In this document: positions 50,006 to 58,523 of the stretch, piece after piece | Layout of the letters: every line of letters starts with the position of its first letter | Numbering within the stretch: the first letter of the stretch is position 1 | DNA from: CAUSWF01 sp963535465 | GTDB lineage: Bacteria > Bacillota_I > Bacilli_A > RF39 > UBA660 | Direction of reading: 5' to 3' | DNA: 64,000 nucleotides | Assembly: GCA_963535465.1 (NCBI GenBank) | Contig: CAUSWF010000001.1 | Location: 1-64,000 of the forward strand | Program-made: the position numbers and the translations under genes | Notes under the pieces: model-generated | The model's input: the letters and a program-made list of their open reading frames with translations, nothing else | Databases searched by the model: none | Told to the model about the DNA's origin: nothing

Positions 50006-50686
50006 ATGAGTAGTGATAATTTAAAAGTAATGAATTTTAAAAGTAATGAGAAAGAATTAGAAGTTCCTTCTTTTAGTAATAGCTTAAATGAGTACAGTAA
50101 ACCGATTGAAGATAAGCCTATTAAGAAAATAAAAACAACAAAGGGTAAATATAAATTATTAAAAGTTGCTTGCGCTTTATCTTTTGCGGCAGGACTTGGA
50201 GCAAAGACAGGAATAGAACATCTACAGGAATCTTTTCACAGAAGAGATATGATTAGTCGTTATACAGAACCAATAGGAGATTTTCTTATGAAGAATACGA
50301 CCATATATAATCCAAATGGAACATATGGTTATAATGAACCTTTGATTGCTGGTAGAATTATGAATAACGTAGTTGAAGAAGACAAAATAAATTATGATGA
50401 ATTAGATGTAAATATTTATGTAATAGAAAATTATCATAATTCATATATAACTGATAGAGTTATTTCATCACTTGATATGAATTGGAATAGTTTAGATGAG
50501 TATATAGAAGATAGAGGCTTTGAAAATATAGAAGATTTTGAAGATAAGACTGAAAATAGAATAATAAAAGAAGCAGAATATAAAGATGCTAAAAACAATT
50601 TAGAAGAATTAAAGGCAAAAGATGATTTAGAGTCAATGCTAAAAGAAAGTTATCATATAGAAGAAGAAAAAGGAGTTCAAAAATGA
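50006..50686 (+). CDS. Single-span membrane protein of unknown function
   Basis: A 226-residue protein with a charged N-terminal 50 residues, one membrane-like segment LLKVACALSFAAGLGAKTG (about 51-69), and an acidic C-terminal region rich in Glu/Asp/Lys (about 165-226) that looks like a coiled coil. I do not recognise it. The stop overlaps the next gene by 4 bases, so the two are coupled and probably act together. Confidence 0.7.
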   Translation: MSSDNLKVMNFKSNEKELEVPSFSNSLNEYSKPIEDKPIKKIKTTKGKYKLLKVACALSFAAGLGAKTGIEHLQESFHRRDMISRYTEPIGDFLMKNTTIYNPNGTYGYNEPLIAGRIMNNVVEEDKINYDELDVNIYVIENYHNSYITDRVISSLDMNWNSLDEYIEDRGFENIEDFEDKTENRIIKEAEYKDAKNNLEELKAKDDLESMLKESYHIEEEKGVQK

Positions 50687-50913
50687 ATTTAGCGGTATAC
50701 GGAATAAATGGACGTAATTATTTATTATTAGAACGACTTAAATCAAATGATGGTGATGAATATTTATATTTTCAATCAGAAAATAATGGTGAATATTTGA
50801 TAAGAAAGGTAGATATAAATAATAGAGGATTTATTATACCTTTAGAAAATGATTTAGAAGTAGTTAAAGCAATTAACTTATTGATAAATAAAGAAGAATT
50901 AAATCTCAATTAA
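50683..50913 (+). CDS. Small protein of unknown function (76 aa)
   Basis: A 76-residue soluble protein, probably beta-rich: NYLLLERLKSN, EYLYFQSENNGEYLIRKVD. It starts inside the stop of the previous gene (ATGA) with AAAGGAG upstream. Its last 15 bases overlap the 3' end of the convergent YigZ-like gene. No family recognised. Confidence 0.68.
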   Translation: MNLAVYGINGRNYLLLERLKSNDGDEYLYFQSENNGEYLIRKVDINNRGFIIPLENDLEVVKAINLLINKEELNLN

Positions 50914-51456
50914 TTCTTCTTCTTTTGTTATTATAGGAAATTTATCTATATCTTCTTTTAATATGTAAGCGGTATATTTTATATTATCTAAATATTCTTT
51001 ATTATATTTATAATTATGTAATAATTTGTCATAATAAGATTGTTTAGAATATGAAGAATAAAAAACTATTTTAAATCCATATGTAATTTCAATCATATTA
51101 TCTTTTAAACAATTACTTGCTGAACTCCTATATGCACGACTAAGACCACTTGCACCAAGTAATATTCCTCCAAAGTATCTGATGACAACTATTAAAGTGT
51201 TATAAAGATCATTTAATATTATTTGTTCAAATATGGGATTAGATGCTGTACCACTTGGTTCACCATCATCATATTTTTTAGCAGTATTTATTAATCTATA
51301 TGCGTAAGTATAATGCTTAGCTAATGGATATAAACTCCTAATTTCTTTAAGAATTTGTTTTATTTCTTCAATATTTTCAACTTTGTAGCTTATAGAAATA
51401 AATCTCGACTTATTTATAATATATTCATAGGTTTTAATGCATTTAATTGTTTTCAT
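50899..51456 (-). CDS. YigZ/IMPACT-family protein
   Basis: A 185-residue member of the YigZ (UPF0029/IMPACT) family. The signature is in AKHYTYAYRL, DDGEPSGTASNPI and VVIRYFGGILLGASGLSRAY. The family has a ribosomal S5-like fold and is linked to translation control in eukaryotes; the bacterial role is unclear. Its 3' end overlaps that of the small gene on the plus strand, which is unusual but short. Confidence 0.92.
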   Translation of the reverse strand: MKTIKCIKTYEYIINKSRFISISYKVENIEEIKQILKEIRSLYPLAKHYTYAYRLINTAKKYDDGEPSGTASNPIFEQIILNDLYNTLIVVIRYFGGILLGASGLSRAYRSSASNCLKDNMIEITYGFKIVFYSSYSKQSYYDKLLHNYKYNKEYLDNIKYTAYILKEDIDKFPIITKEEELIEI

Positions 51457-51559
51457 ATAAATATTATATCATTTTTTATGTTATTATATATTTTAATATT
51501 TAATATATCAAAATCTTTATACAAAATATAATACATGATATAATAAATATGGAGGATTT

Positions 51560-52711
51560 ATGAAAGAAAAGAAGTTAGATATAGATAGTTTGAATGTCTT
51601 AATTAAAACATGTAAAAAAATTGTTAAAATAGTATATCCATTATTAGTAATATCAATAATATTATTATTAATATTTATTTCTAAACAACTAAAGTTAGTT
51701 AGTTTAATACAAAAGATATTTGATTTAACAATGCCACTATTAATAGGTATTATAATAGCGTGGTTATTTGAACCAATAGTTAAATATTTAAAGTCAAAAG
51801 GTATAAAGAGTTCTCTTGCGACTGGTATAATTTATTTATTATTTATAGGATTAATAATTTTATTATTATACTTAGTAATACCACCATTTATAGTACAAAT
51901 AAAGGATTTTATATCAAATGTACCTAATATTATAGAAGATATAAAGTCATTTATTAATAATGTTTTATTAAAATCAGATAAAATTAATTTAGAAGGATTA
52001 AGGATAGAATTATATAAAGTTCTTAATAAAATGACTAATACACTTACAAAAACTGCACCATCTTCAATAATTAATTTTAGTAAAAATATTTTAGGTGGAT
52101 TAATTAATTTTGTATTAGGTATAATGATAGGATTTTATTTATCTCTTGATTTTTCTAAAGTAAATAATGGAATTAAGAGTATTATGCCAAATACTTGGAT
52201 AAAAAATTATGAAGAATTAATAAAAAGAATAAATACTTCATTAAGAAGTTATGTTCAAGGAGTATTCTTAGTAATGGTATTAGTGTTTATTACTCAGGCA
52301 ATAGGATTATCTATAGCTGGATTGAAAACACCATTAGTATTTGCATTATTTTGTGCAGTTACTGACATCATTCCATATTTTGGACCATATATAGGAGCAA
52401 TTCCCGCTATATTAATGGGATTTTCTATGAATCCTTTAGTTGGTATTGCAACTATTATTGCGATAGTAATAGTTCAATCTTTAGAAAATTATTTCTACCA
52501 ACCTATAATAATGGGCAAAGCAATGGAACTTCATCCAGTTACTATTATGGTAGGATTAATAATATTTGGTAACTTATTTGGTATATTTGGTATGGTATTT
52601 GCGACTCCTATGATTGCGACTATAAAAGTAATAGTTAAATTTATTGATGAAAAATATGAATTAGAAGATAAACTATTAAATAAAAAAAATAAAGTTAATG
52701 AATTATTGTAA
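51560..52711 (+). CDS. AI-2E family transporter
   Basis: A 383-residue polytopic membrane protein of the AI-2 exporter / PerM family. Helix pairs lie near 20-45, 55-75, 83-107, then a soluble central loop (about 110-165), then helices at 180-200 and 225-350. The family block ALFCAVTDIIPYFGPYIGAIPA and the later MELHPVTIMVGLIIFGNLFG are present. Despite the name, many members transport other substrates. The T-box operon promoter lies over the 3' end of this gene. TGGAGGATT precedes the start. Confidence 0.88.
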   Translation: MKEKKLDIDSLNVLIKTCKKIVKIVYPLLVISIILLLIFISKQLKLVSLIQKIFDLTMPLLIGIIIAWLFEPIVKYLKSKGIKSSLATGIIYLLFIGLIILLLYLVIPPFIVQIKDFISNVPNIIEDIKSFINNVLLKSDKINLEGLRIELYKVLNKMTNTLTKTAPSSIINFSKNILGGLINFVLGIMIGFYLSLDFSKVNNGIKSIMPNTWIKNYEELIKRINTSLRSYVQGVFLVMVLVFITQAIGLSIAGLKTPLVFALFCAVTDIIPYFGPYIGAIPAILMGFSMNPLVGIATIIAIVIVQSLENYFYQPIIMGKAMELHPVTIMVGLIIFGNLFGIFGMVFATPMIATIKVIVKFIDEKYELEDKLLNKKNKVNELL

Positions 52712-52734
52712 ATTAATAATAATTTTGTTAAAAT
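52706..52734 (+). promoter_or_regulatory. Promoter of the T-box / alaS operon
   Basis: TTGTAA (52706-52711) and TAAAAT (52729-52734) with 17-base spacing, overlapping the stop of the transporter gene. Transcription would begin around 52741, just before T-box stem I. Confidence 0.7.
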
Positions 52735-52740
52735 ATTATA

Positions 52741-52930
52741 CATATAAAGACGTTGATAAGAGATTAGTATTATATTAATTTATTTCAGAGATAGTATGGG
52801 TGGTGAAAATACTAATAAATTATATAAGAAGCTACTTTTGGAGTCTATCGGTTAAAGCCGTTATCTAATTAAGAAAAACAAAGGATGGTACCGTGCATAT
52901 GCACTCCTTAGAGTACTATTCTTTTTTTAT
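52741..52930 (+). promoter_or_regulatory. Alanine-type T-box riboswitch with transcription attenuator
   Basis: A T-box leader that reads uncharged tRNA-Ala. Stem I has the apical hairpin TAGTAT-GGGTGGTGAAA-ATACTA (about 52792-52814), and GCT (52831-52833) is the best specifier codon for alanine. CGGTTAAAGCCGTTATC is a conserved T-box stretch. The antiterminator is AAGGA-TGGTACC-GTGC-ATAT-GCAC-TCCTT (52881-52909), where the bulge binds the tRNA 3' end. The competing terminator pairs GGATGGTAC (52883-52891) with GTACTATTC (52913-52921), followed by seven T. The downstream operon contains alaS as its third gene. Confidence 0.9.
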
Positions 52931-52940
52931 AAGGAGGACT

Positions 52941-53471
52941 ATGATATATATAATTGGTGGTAAAGCTCGTAGTGGTAAAGATACTTTTGCAAATATTTTA
53001 GAAAAAGAACTAGAGAAAAAAGGTAAAAAAACTGCACAAATTAAAATTACAGATACACTATATAGGTATATAGAAAAATATTTTAAATATGATTTAGTAA
53101 AAAATGAAAAGCCTAGAGAATTGTTACAAAGATTAGGTATTGAATTAATAAAAAATAAATTAGGTAAAAAAACCTTTTTACTTGATAGGACAAAAGAAGA
53201 TATTGAAATACTTTCAAATTTTTTTGATACGTTTATAATAACTGATATGAGATTAAAAGATGAAATTAATTATTTTAAAGATAATTTTAATGATATAAAG
53301 ACAATAAAAATAGAAAGATTAAATTATCAATCTAATTTAACTGAGACAGAAAAAAAACATATAACAGAAATAGATTTTGATAATTATAATGATTTTGATT
53401 ATATTATAGAAAATGATCTTATTGATAATTTAGAACAAAAAGCTAAAGAAATAGTTGAGGAGGATATATGA
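52941..53471 (+). CDS. Deoxynucleotide monophosphate kinase-like P-loop protein
   Basis: A 176-residue P-loop kinase resembling phage-type dNMP kinases: Walker A IGGKARSGKDTFA (about 4-16), IKITDTLYRYIEKYF, NEKPRELLQRLGIELIK, and FIITDMRLKDEINYF as the Asp/Arg substrate motif. These enzymes convert dNMPs to dNDPs. The start at 52941 is right because AAGGAGG (52931-52937) precedes it; an earlier in-frame ATG at 52893 lies inside the T-box antiterminator. It is the first gene after the T-box and overlaps the next by 4 bases. Confidence 0.75.
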   Translation: MIYIIGGKARSGKDTFANILEKELEKKGKKTAQIKITDTLYRYIEKYFKYDLVKNEKPRELLQRLGIELIKNKLGKKTFLLDRTKEDIEILSNFFDTFIITDMRLKDEINYFKDNFNDIKTIKIERLNYQSNLTETEKKHITEIDFDNYNDFDYIIENDLIDNLEQKAKEIVEEDI

Positions 53472-54013
53472 AATTAATAGGAATAACTGGAATGTCTGGT
53501 TCTGGTAAGTCAAATGCTACATCATATTTAGCTTCTCTTGGTTATAATGTGATTTATTTTGGAAAAGTAATATTAGATGAAATAGAAAAGAAGAATTTGG
53601 AATTAACGCCACAAAATGAAGAATTAATAAGAGAAGAATTAAGAGAAAAATATGGTATGAATGCAATAGCTAAATATTTACTAGATGATATAAGAAAAAG
53701 CAATAAACATAAAAATACAGTATTAGATGGTGTTTATTCTTTTGATGAATATAAACTTTTGAAAGAAGAATTTAAAGATAATTTTAAACTTATTGCGGTA
53801 GTTAGTGATAAAGATATAAGATATGATAGAGTATCTACTAGAGTTTATAGAAAACTAACTAGAGAAGAAATATTAAAAAGAGATTATGAAGAAATAGAAG
53901 AATTAGGTAAAGGTGGAACTATTGCGATTGCTGATTACTATGTTAACAATAATGGTAGTATTGAAAACTTTAATAAAAGATTAAAAGAAATAATAGAAGG
54001 AATTGATAAATAA
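53468..54013 (+). CDS. P-loop nucleotide/CoA-type kinase (AAA_18/dephospho-CoA kinase-like)
   Basis: A 181-residue P-loop kinase. Walker A is GITGMSGSGKSNATSYL (about 5-21). NTVLDGVYSFDEYKLLKEEF holds the Asp acceptor motif, and RVSTRVYRKLTREEILKRDY a basic lid-like segment. It resembles the archaeal-type AAA_18 kinases and dephospho-CoA kinase relatives, but I cannot assign the substrate. The start overlaps the previous stop (ATGA) with GAGGAGGATAT upstream. Confidence 0.7.
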   Translation: MKLIGITGMSGSGKSNATSYLASLGYNVIYFGKVILDEIEKKNLELTPQNEELIREELREKYGMNAIAKYLLDDIRKSNKHKNTVLDGVYSFDEYKLLKEEFKDNFKLIAVVSDKDIRYDRVSTRVYRKLTREEILKRDYEEIEELGKGGTIAIADYYVNNNGSIENFNKRLKEIIEGIDK

Positions 54014-54014
54014 T

Positions 54015-56693
54015 ATGAGATACATGACACATAATGAAATAAGAAATACATGGTTAAAATTTTTTGAGGAACATAAGCATATGGTAACTCCATCTGCTCC
54101 TCTTGTTCCGATAAATGATGATAGTTTACTATGGATAAATGCAGGGGTAACTCCACTTAAAAAATATTTTGATGGAAGAGAAGTACCAGCAAATAGAAGA
54201 ATTACTAATGTACAAAAATGTATAAGAACTAATGATATAGAAAATGTTGGAGTAACTAAAAGACATCAGACATTCTTTGAAATGATGGGTAATTTTTCAG
54301 TAGGAGATTATTTTAGAAAGGAAGCAATATCTTTTGCTTATGAACTACTAACTTCTCCTAAATATTTTGGAATAGATAAGAGTTTAATTTATGTAACACA
54401 CTATACAAATGATTTAGAAGCAAGAGATAAATGGATAGAAGAAGGATTAGATCCTAGCCACTTAGTAGCATTAGATGGTAACTTTTGGGAAATAGGAGAA
54501 GGGCCTTGTGGACCTGATTCTGAAATATTTTTTGATAGAGGGGAAAAATATGATAATGAAAATCATAATGCCTTAGAATTATTTAAAAAAGATGAAGATC
54601 AAGAAAGATATGTTGAAATATGGAATATAGTTTTTTCACAATATAATGCAAAACCAGGAGTAAAAAGAGAAGATTATAAGGAATTACCAAGTAAAAATAT
54701 AGATACTGGTGCTGGTCTTGAAAGATGGTGTTGTATTTTCCAAGGAGTAGACTCTAATTTTGAGACAGACTTATTTAAAGAAATAATTAATTATACAGAA
54801 AAGATTGCTTCAATAAAATATAATGGTCAAAAAGAATATAAAGTAATAGCAGATCATATTCGTGCAGTAACATTTGCTTTAGCAGATAATGCTTCATTTG
54901 AAAATTATGGAAGAGGATATGTATTAAGAAGATTATTAAGAAGAAGTATTATAATGGGTAAAAAAATAGGTATTAAGCCTCCATTTATGTATAAAATAGC
55001 TCCTCATGTATCAGAAATTATGAAAGAAGCATATCCATACATAGTAAATGAAATTGATAAGGTAGTTGATACTATAAAAAAAGAAGAAGAACTTTTCTTA
55101 AATACACTAGAACATGGTGAAAATAAATTAAAAGAATTGATTTCTTCGTCAACAAATAAAGTAATTAGTGGAGAAGATGCTGCTAAATTATATGATACTT
55201 ATGGATTTCCGATAGAACTAACTAAAGAATATTTGGAAGATTTAGGATATACAACAAGTATTGAAGAATTTAATAAATATATGGAATATCAAAAAGATTT
55301 ATCAAGAAAAAATCAAAAACAAGAAGGTAGTATGTCTAGTCAAAATAAAGCATTACTAGAATTTAAAAAGCCAAGTGAGTTCCAATATCATATTAGAAGA
55401 ATAAAATCTACAGTAATAGGATTATTCCTTGGTGAAGAAGAAGTAAAAGAAATACATAAAGAAGGATATGTAGTATTTGATAAAACATGTTTTTATGCCA
55501 CTATGGGAGGCCAAATTGCTGATACTGGTATGGTAATAGGTAATAACTTTAAAGCTCGTGTAGTTGATGTATTTAAAGGGCCAAATGGACAAAATATTCA
55601 TAAGATTAAATTATTAGATGGAATAATTACTATAGGAGATAAAGTTGATTTACAAGTAGATGAAGAAAGAAGAAAAAGAATTGAAGCAAATCATTCAGCA
55701 ACCCATCTTTTACAATATGCACTACAACAAGTAATATCAAAAGATATTTATCAAGCGGGTTCACTAGTTGATGAAAATAAATTAAGATTCGACTTTATTT
55801 ATAAGGATAAAATTTCAGAAGATGAAATATACAAAGTAGAAGACTTGATAAATGATATGATATCTAAAAATTTAGTTGTATCTACTGAAATAATGGATTT
55901 AGAAAGTGCTAAAAAATTAGGAGCTATGGCATTATTCAGTGAAAAATACAAGGATAATGTTAGAGTTATAAAAATAGGTAAATCAATAGAGTTATGCGGT
56001 GGAACTCATACCGATAATACTAGAAGCATAGAACATTTTGCTATATATTTAATTTCATCTATCGGTAATAATACATATAGAATAGAAGCTGCGACAAAAG
56101 ATTATTCATATAAAGAAATAGAAGAAAGATTATCTGGAATATTAAAAGAAATAGATAAAATAAATAATAAAGCTAAACATATAGTAGAAAAGGCTAAATT
56201 AGAAAAAATAGATTTAGAATTTAACATATTAAATAAGAAATATGATTATAAATCATATGAAGATATAATAGATGCAAAAAAATATCTTGCATTTGTATCA
56301 AAGAATTATAAAGATTTAGAAAAAAAATATAATGATTTAAAAGAAAAAAACACTTTAAAAAATCTTGATTCTAATATTGGAGAAACATATTCTATTTCAG
56401 GTAATAATATTTTAATAATAGAAGAGTATAATAAGGAAGTTAATATATTAAAAGCACTAGCTGATAATTTGATAAAAGATCATGACTTAGTATTTGTGAT
56501 AGGAAAAGATAAGAATAATATTAATTATATATGTAAGTCAAATGGTAAGATTAATGCTGGAAATATAATAAAAAATGTTACTACTCTACTAAATGGTAGG
56601 GGAGGAGGTTCTTTTACATTTGCACAAGGAAGAACACCACTAACCGATGTAAATATATGTGAAAAAGTAGTAGAAGAGATAGAAAATGAATAA
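54015..56693 (+). CDS. alaS: Alanyl-tRNA synthetase
   Basis: Class II synthetase charging tRNA-Ala. The 892-residue chain has the usual order: class II catalytic core (FFEEHKHMVTPSAPLVP, LLWINAGVTPLKKYFDG, RHQTFFEMMGNFSVGDYF), the editing domain with zinc-type motifs NHSATHLLQYAL and ELCGGTHTDNT, and the C-terminal oligomerisation domain ending in GRGGGSFTFAQG. The start at 54015 matches family N-termini (M-RYMTHNEIRNTWLKFF). A TTG at 54003 is rejected, as it lies in the previous coding end. It is the third gene of the T-box operon and overlaps holA by 8 bases. Confidence 0.97.
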   Translation: MRYMTHNEIRNTWLKFFEEHKHMVTPSAPLVPINDDSLLWINAGVTPLKKYFDGREVPANRRITNVQKCIRTNDIENVGVTKRHQTFFEMMGNFSVGDYFRKEAISFAYELLTSPKYFGIDKSLIYVTHYTNDLEARDKWIEEGLDPSHLVALDGNFWEIGEGPCGPDSEIFFDRGEKYDNENHNALELFKKDEDQERYVEIWNIVFSQYNAKPGVKREDYKELPSKNIDTGAGLERWCCIFQGVDSNFETDLFKEIINYTEKIASIKYNGQKEYKVIADHIRAVTFALADNASFENYGRGYVLRRLLRRSIIMGKKIGIKPPFMYKIAPHVSEIMKEAYPYIVNEIDKVVDTIKKEEELFLNTLEHGENKLKELISSSTNKVISGEDAAKLYDTYGFPIELTKEYLEDLGYTTSIEEFNKYMEYQKDLSRKNQKQEGSMSSQNKALLEFKKPSEFQYHIRRIKSTVIGLFLGEEEVKEIHKEGYVVFDKTCFYATMGGQIADTGMVIGNNFKARVVDVFKGPNGQNIHKIKLLDGIITIGDKVDLQVDEERRKRIEANHSATHLLQYALQQVISKDIYQAGSLVDENKLRFDFIYKDKISEDEIYKVEDLINDMISKNLVVSTEIMDLESAKKLGAMALFSEKYKDNVRVIKIGKSIELCGGTHTDNTRSIEHFAIYLISSIGNNTYRIEAATKDYSYKEIEERLSGILKEIDKINNKAKHIVEKAKLEKIDLEFNILNKKYDYKSYEDIIDAKKYLAFVSKNYKDLEKKYNDLKEKNTLKNLDSNIGETYSISGNNILIIEEYNKEVNILKALADNLIKDHDLVFVIGKDKNNINYICKSNGKINAGNIIKNVTTLLNGRGGGSFTFAQGRTPLTDVNICEKVVEEIENE

Positions 56694-57627
56694 TTATTTT
56701 TTAGAATCATCTGATTATGAGTTAATAAAAGGTGAAATTGAAAAGATTATAGATAAAGAAGGTTTTACTGATTCTTATATATCAAAATATGATATGAGTG
56801 ATGATTCTTTAATTTCTTCTCTTTTTGAATCTTTATATCAAATCTCATTATTTTCAGATAAAAAAACTATTATTTTAGAAAATATTGAAGCTATAAAAGA
56901 TAATAAATTAATTGATGAATTACTAAATTATTTAAAAAAACCAATTGAAAATAATTTAGTAATCATAACTACTAAAAATATTGATAAAAAACTATTAATT
57001 TATAAAAATTTAAAGAAACTAACGAACTATTATGAAATAAAAATGGATGGAGTTATATATATTAAAAATAATTTAGATGGATATAGCGCATCTATTAATA
57101 CTATTAATTTATTAAATGAATATTGTAATAATGATATATCAAGATTAAAAAATGAATTAAATAAATTAAAATTATACAAGGAAGATAAAATAATTTTAGA
57201 AGAAGATATAAAATTATTAGTAAAAAAGACATATAAAGATAATACTTTATTAACATTTGATTTTATTAAAATATTAAGTAGAAAGAATAGAAAAAACTCA
57301 TTAAAAAAATATAGAGAATTATTAAATTATGATTTAGTGCCTCATGTATTATTAAGTCTTATTGCGACTAATTTTAGAAGTATACTACAAGTTAAAATAT
57401 TAGAAAAACATAACTTATCAGATAAAGAGATAGGTGATAAGTTATTTAAAACTTCTAAAAATTCAGACTATAGAGCTAAAAAAATAAGAGAATTAACTAT
57501 AAATTACACTAAAGAAGAGTTATATAATATATTAATTGATTTAGCTAACATAGATAAATTATCTAAAACTACTAATGTAGATTTACTACAGGAAATAGAA
57601 CTATTTATAATAAAAAATACAGAATAG
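56686..57627 (+). CDS. holA: DNA polymerase III subunit delta
   Basis: A 313-residue clamp-loader subunit that opens the beta clamp. It is low in sequence similarity but has the typical outline: an N-terminal AAA-like region (NNYFLESSDYELIKGEIEKI, YQISLFSDKKTIILENIE), the middle domain with NDISRLKNELNKLKLY, and the C-terminal collar helices (LLSLIATNFRSILQVKIL, SDYRAKKIRELTINYTKEEL). The ATG overlaps alaS by 8 bases, so it is in the same operon. Confidence 0.85.
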   Translation: MNNYFLESSDYELIKGEIEKIIDKEGFTDSYISKYDMSDDSLISSLFESLYQISLFSDKKTIILENIEAIKDNKLIDELLNYLKKPIENNLVIITTKNIDKKLLIYKNLKKLTNYYEIKMDGVIYIKNNLDGYSASINTINLLNEYCNNDISRLKNELNKLKLYKEDKIILEEDIKLLVKKTYKDNTLLTFDFIKILSRKNRKNSLKKYRELLNYDLVPHVLLSLIATNFRSILQVKILEKHNLSDKEIGDKLFKTSKNSDYRAKKIRELTINYTKEELYNILIDLANIDKLSKTTNVDLLQEIELFIIKNTE

Positions 57628-57636
57628 GAGATATAT

Positions 57637-58521
57637 ATGAAAGATTTTATAGAAGATTATCTTGCTTACTTAGTATTTGAAAAAGGACTAAGTAATAAGA
57701 CAAAAGAATCATATAGAAATGATTTGGAGATATATAGAAAATATTTAGAAGATAATTCTATTGTCTCTCCTTCTGATATAGATGAAGATATAGTAAAAGA
57801 TTTTATAAAATCTAGATTTAATAATGATATTTCTACTGTTGCTCATAATTTAACAGTAATTAAAAATTTTCATAAATATATGTTGAAATATAAAATTGTT
57901 AAAAAAGATGTGACAATTTATATAGATAGACCTAAAATGAAAAAACGTTTACCACATATATTAAGTATAGAAGATGTAGATAAATTACTAAATATTCAAT
58001 TAAAAGATCCATATGACTATAGAAATAAAGCTATGTTAGAATTAATGTATGGTACAGGATTAAGAGTATCTGAACTTATAAATATTACATTAAATGACTT
58101 AGATTTTACTAATTCATTTGTGAAAATATTTGGTAAGGGGAGTAAAGAGAGAATTGTACCATTAGGGGAATTTTCTATAAAATATATAAAATTATATTTG
58201 AATGAAAGAAGTAAATTATTAAATAAAAGAGATAGTAAATATTTGTTCTTGAGTAGTAGAGGGGATAGAATGAGTAGACAGGGATTTTTTAAGATACTTA
58301 AGAAGTTATTATTAGAACAAGGTATTGATAAAGAAGTATCTCCTCATACTTTAAGACATTCTTTTGCAACCCATTTAATTAATAGTGGGGCTGACTTAAG
58401 AAGTATTCAAGAGATGTTAGGACATTCTGATATTTCAACAACAAAAATATATACAAAGATTTCTATGGAAACTGCGACAAATGAATATAATGAATATTTC
58501 CCTAGAAATAATAAGGAGTAA
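57637..58521 (+). CDS. xerD: Tyrosine recombinase XerD/XerC type
   Basis: A 294-residue tyrosine recombinase. The N-terminal SAM-like domain (YLAYLVFEKGLSNKTKESYR) is followed by the catalytic domain with GTGLRVSELINI (Arg), GKGSKERIVPL, SPHTLRHSFATHL (His-x-x-Arg) and LGHSDISTTKIYTK (His and nucleophile Tyr). The length and position in a housekeeping operon favour chromosome-dimer resolution over an integrase. TAGGAGATATAT precedes the start. XerD versus XerC cannot be settled here. Confidence 0.88.
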   Translation: MKDFIEDYLAYLVFEKGLSNKTKESYRNDLEIYRKYLEDNSIVSPSDIDEDIVKDFIKSRFNNDISTVAHNLTVIKNFHKYMLKYKIVKKDVTIYIDRPKMKKRLPHILSIEDVDKLLNIQLKDPYDYRNKAMLELMYGTGLRVSELINITLNDLDFTNSFVKIFGKGSKERIVPLGEFSIKYIKLYLNERSKLLNKRDSKYLFLSSRGDRMSRQGFFKILKKLLLEQGIDKEVSPHTLRHSFATHLINSGADLRSIQEMLGHSDISTTKIYTKISMETATNEYNEYFPRNNKE

Positions 58522-58523
58522 TT

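Noticed and set aside
52893..52940. Upstream in-frame ATG extending the dNMP-kinase-like protein
   Set aside because: It lies inside the T-box antiterminator hairpin and has no ribosome site; AAGGAGG directly precedes the ATG at 52941.
54003..54014. TTG start for alaS
   Set aside because: It lies in the end of the previous gene and adds residues not seen in the family; the ATG at 54015 fits the conserved N-terminus.
57637..58521. Integrase responsible for the ppdK-associated island
   Set aside because: The recombinase is 39 kb away in a housekeeping operon and looks like XerD/XerC, not an element integrase.
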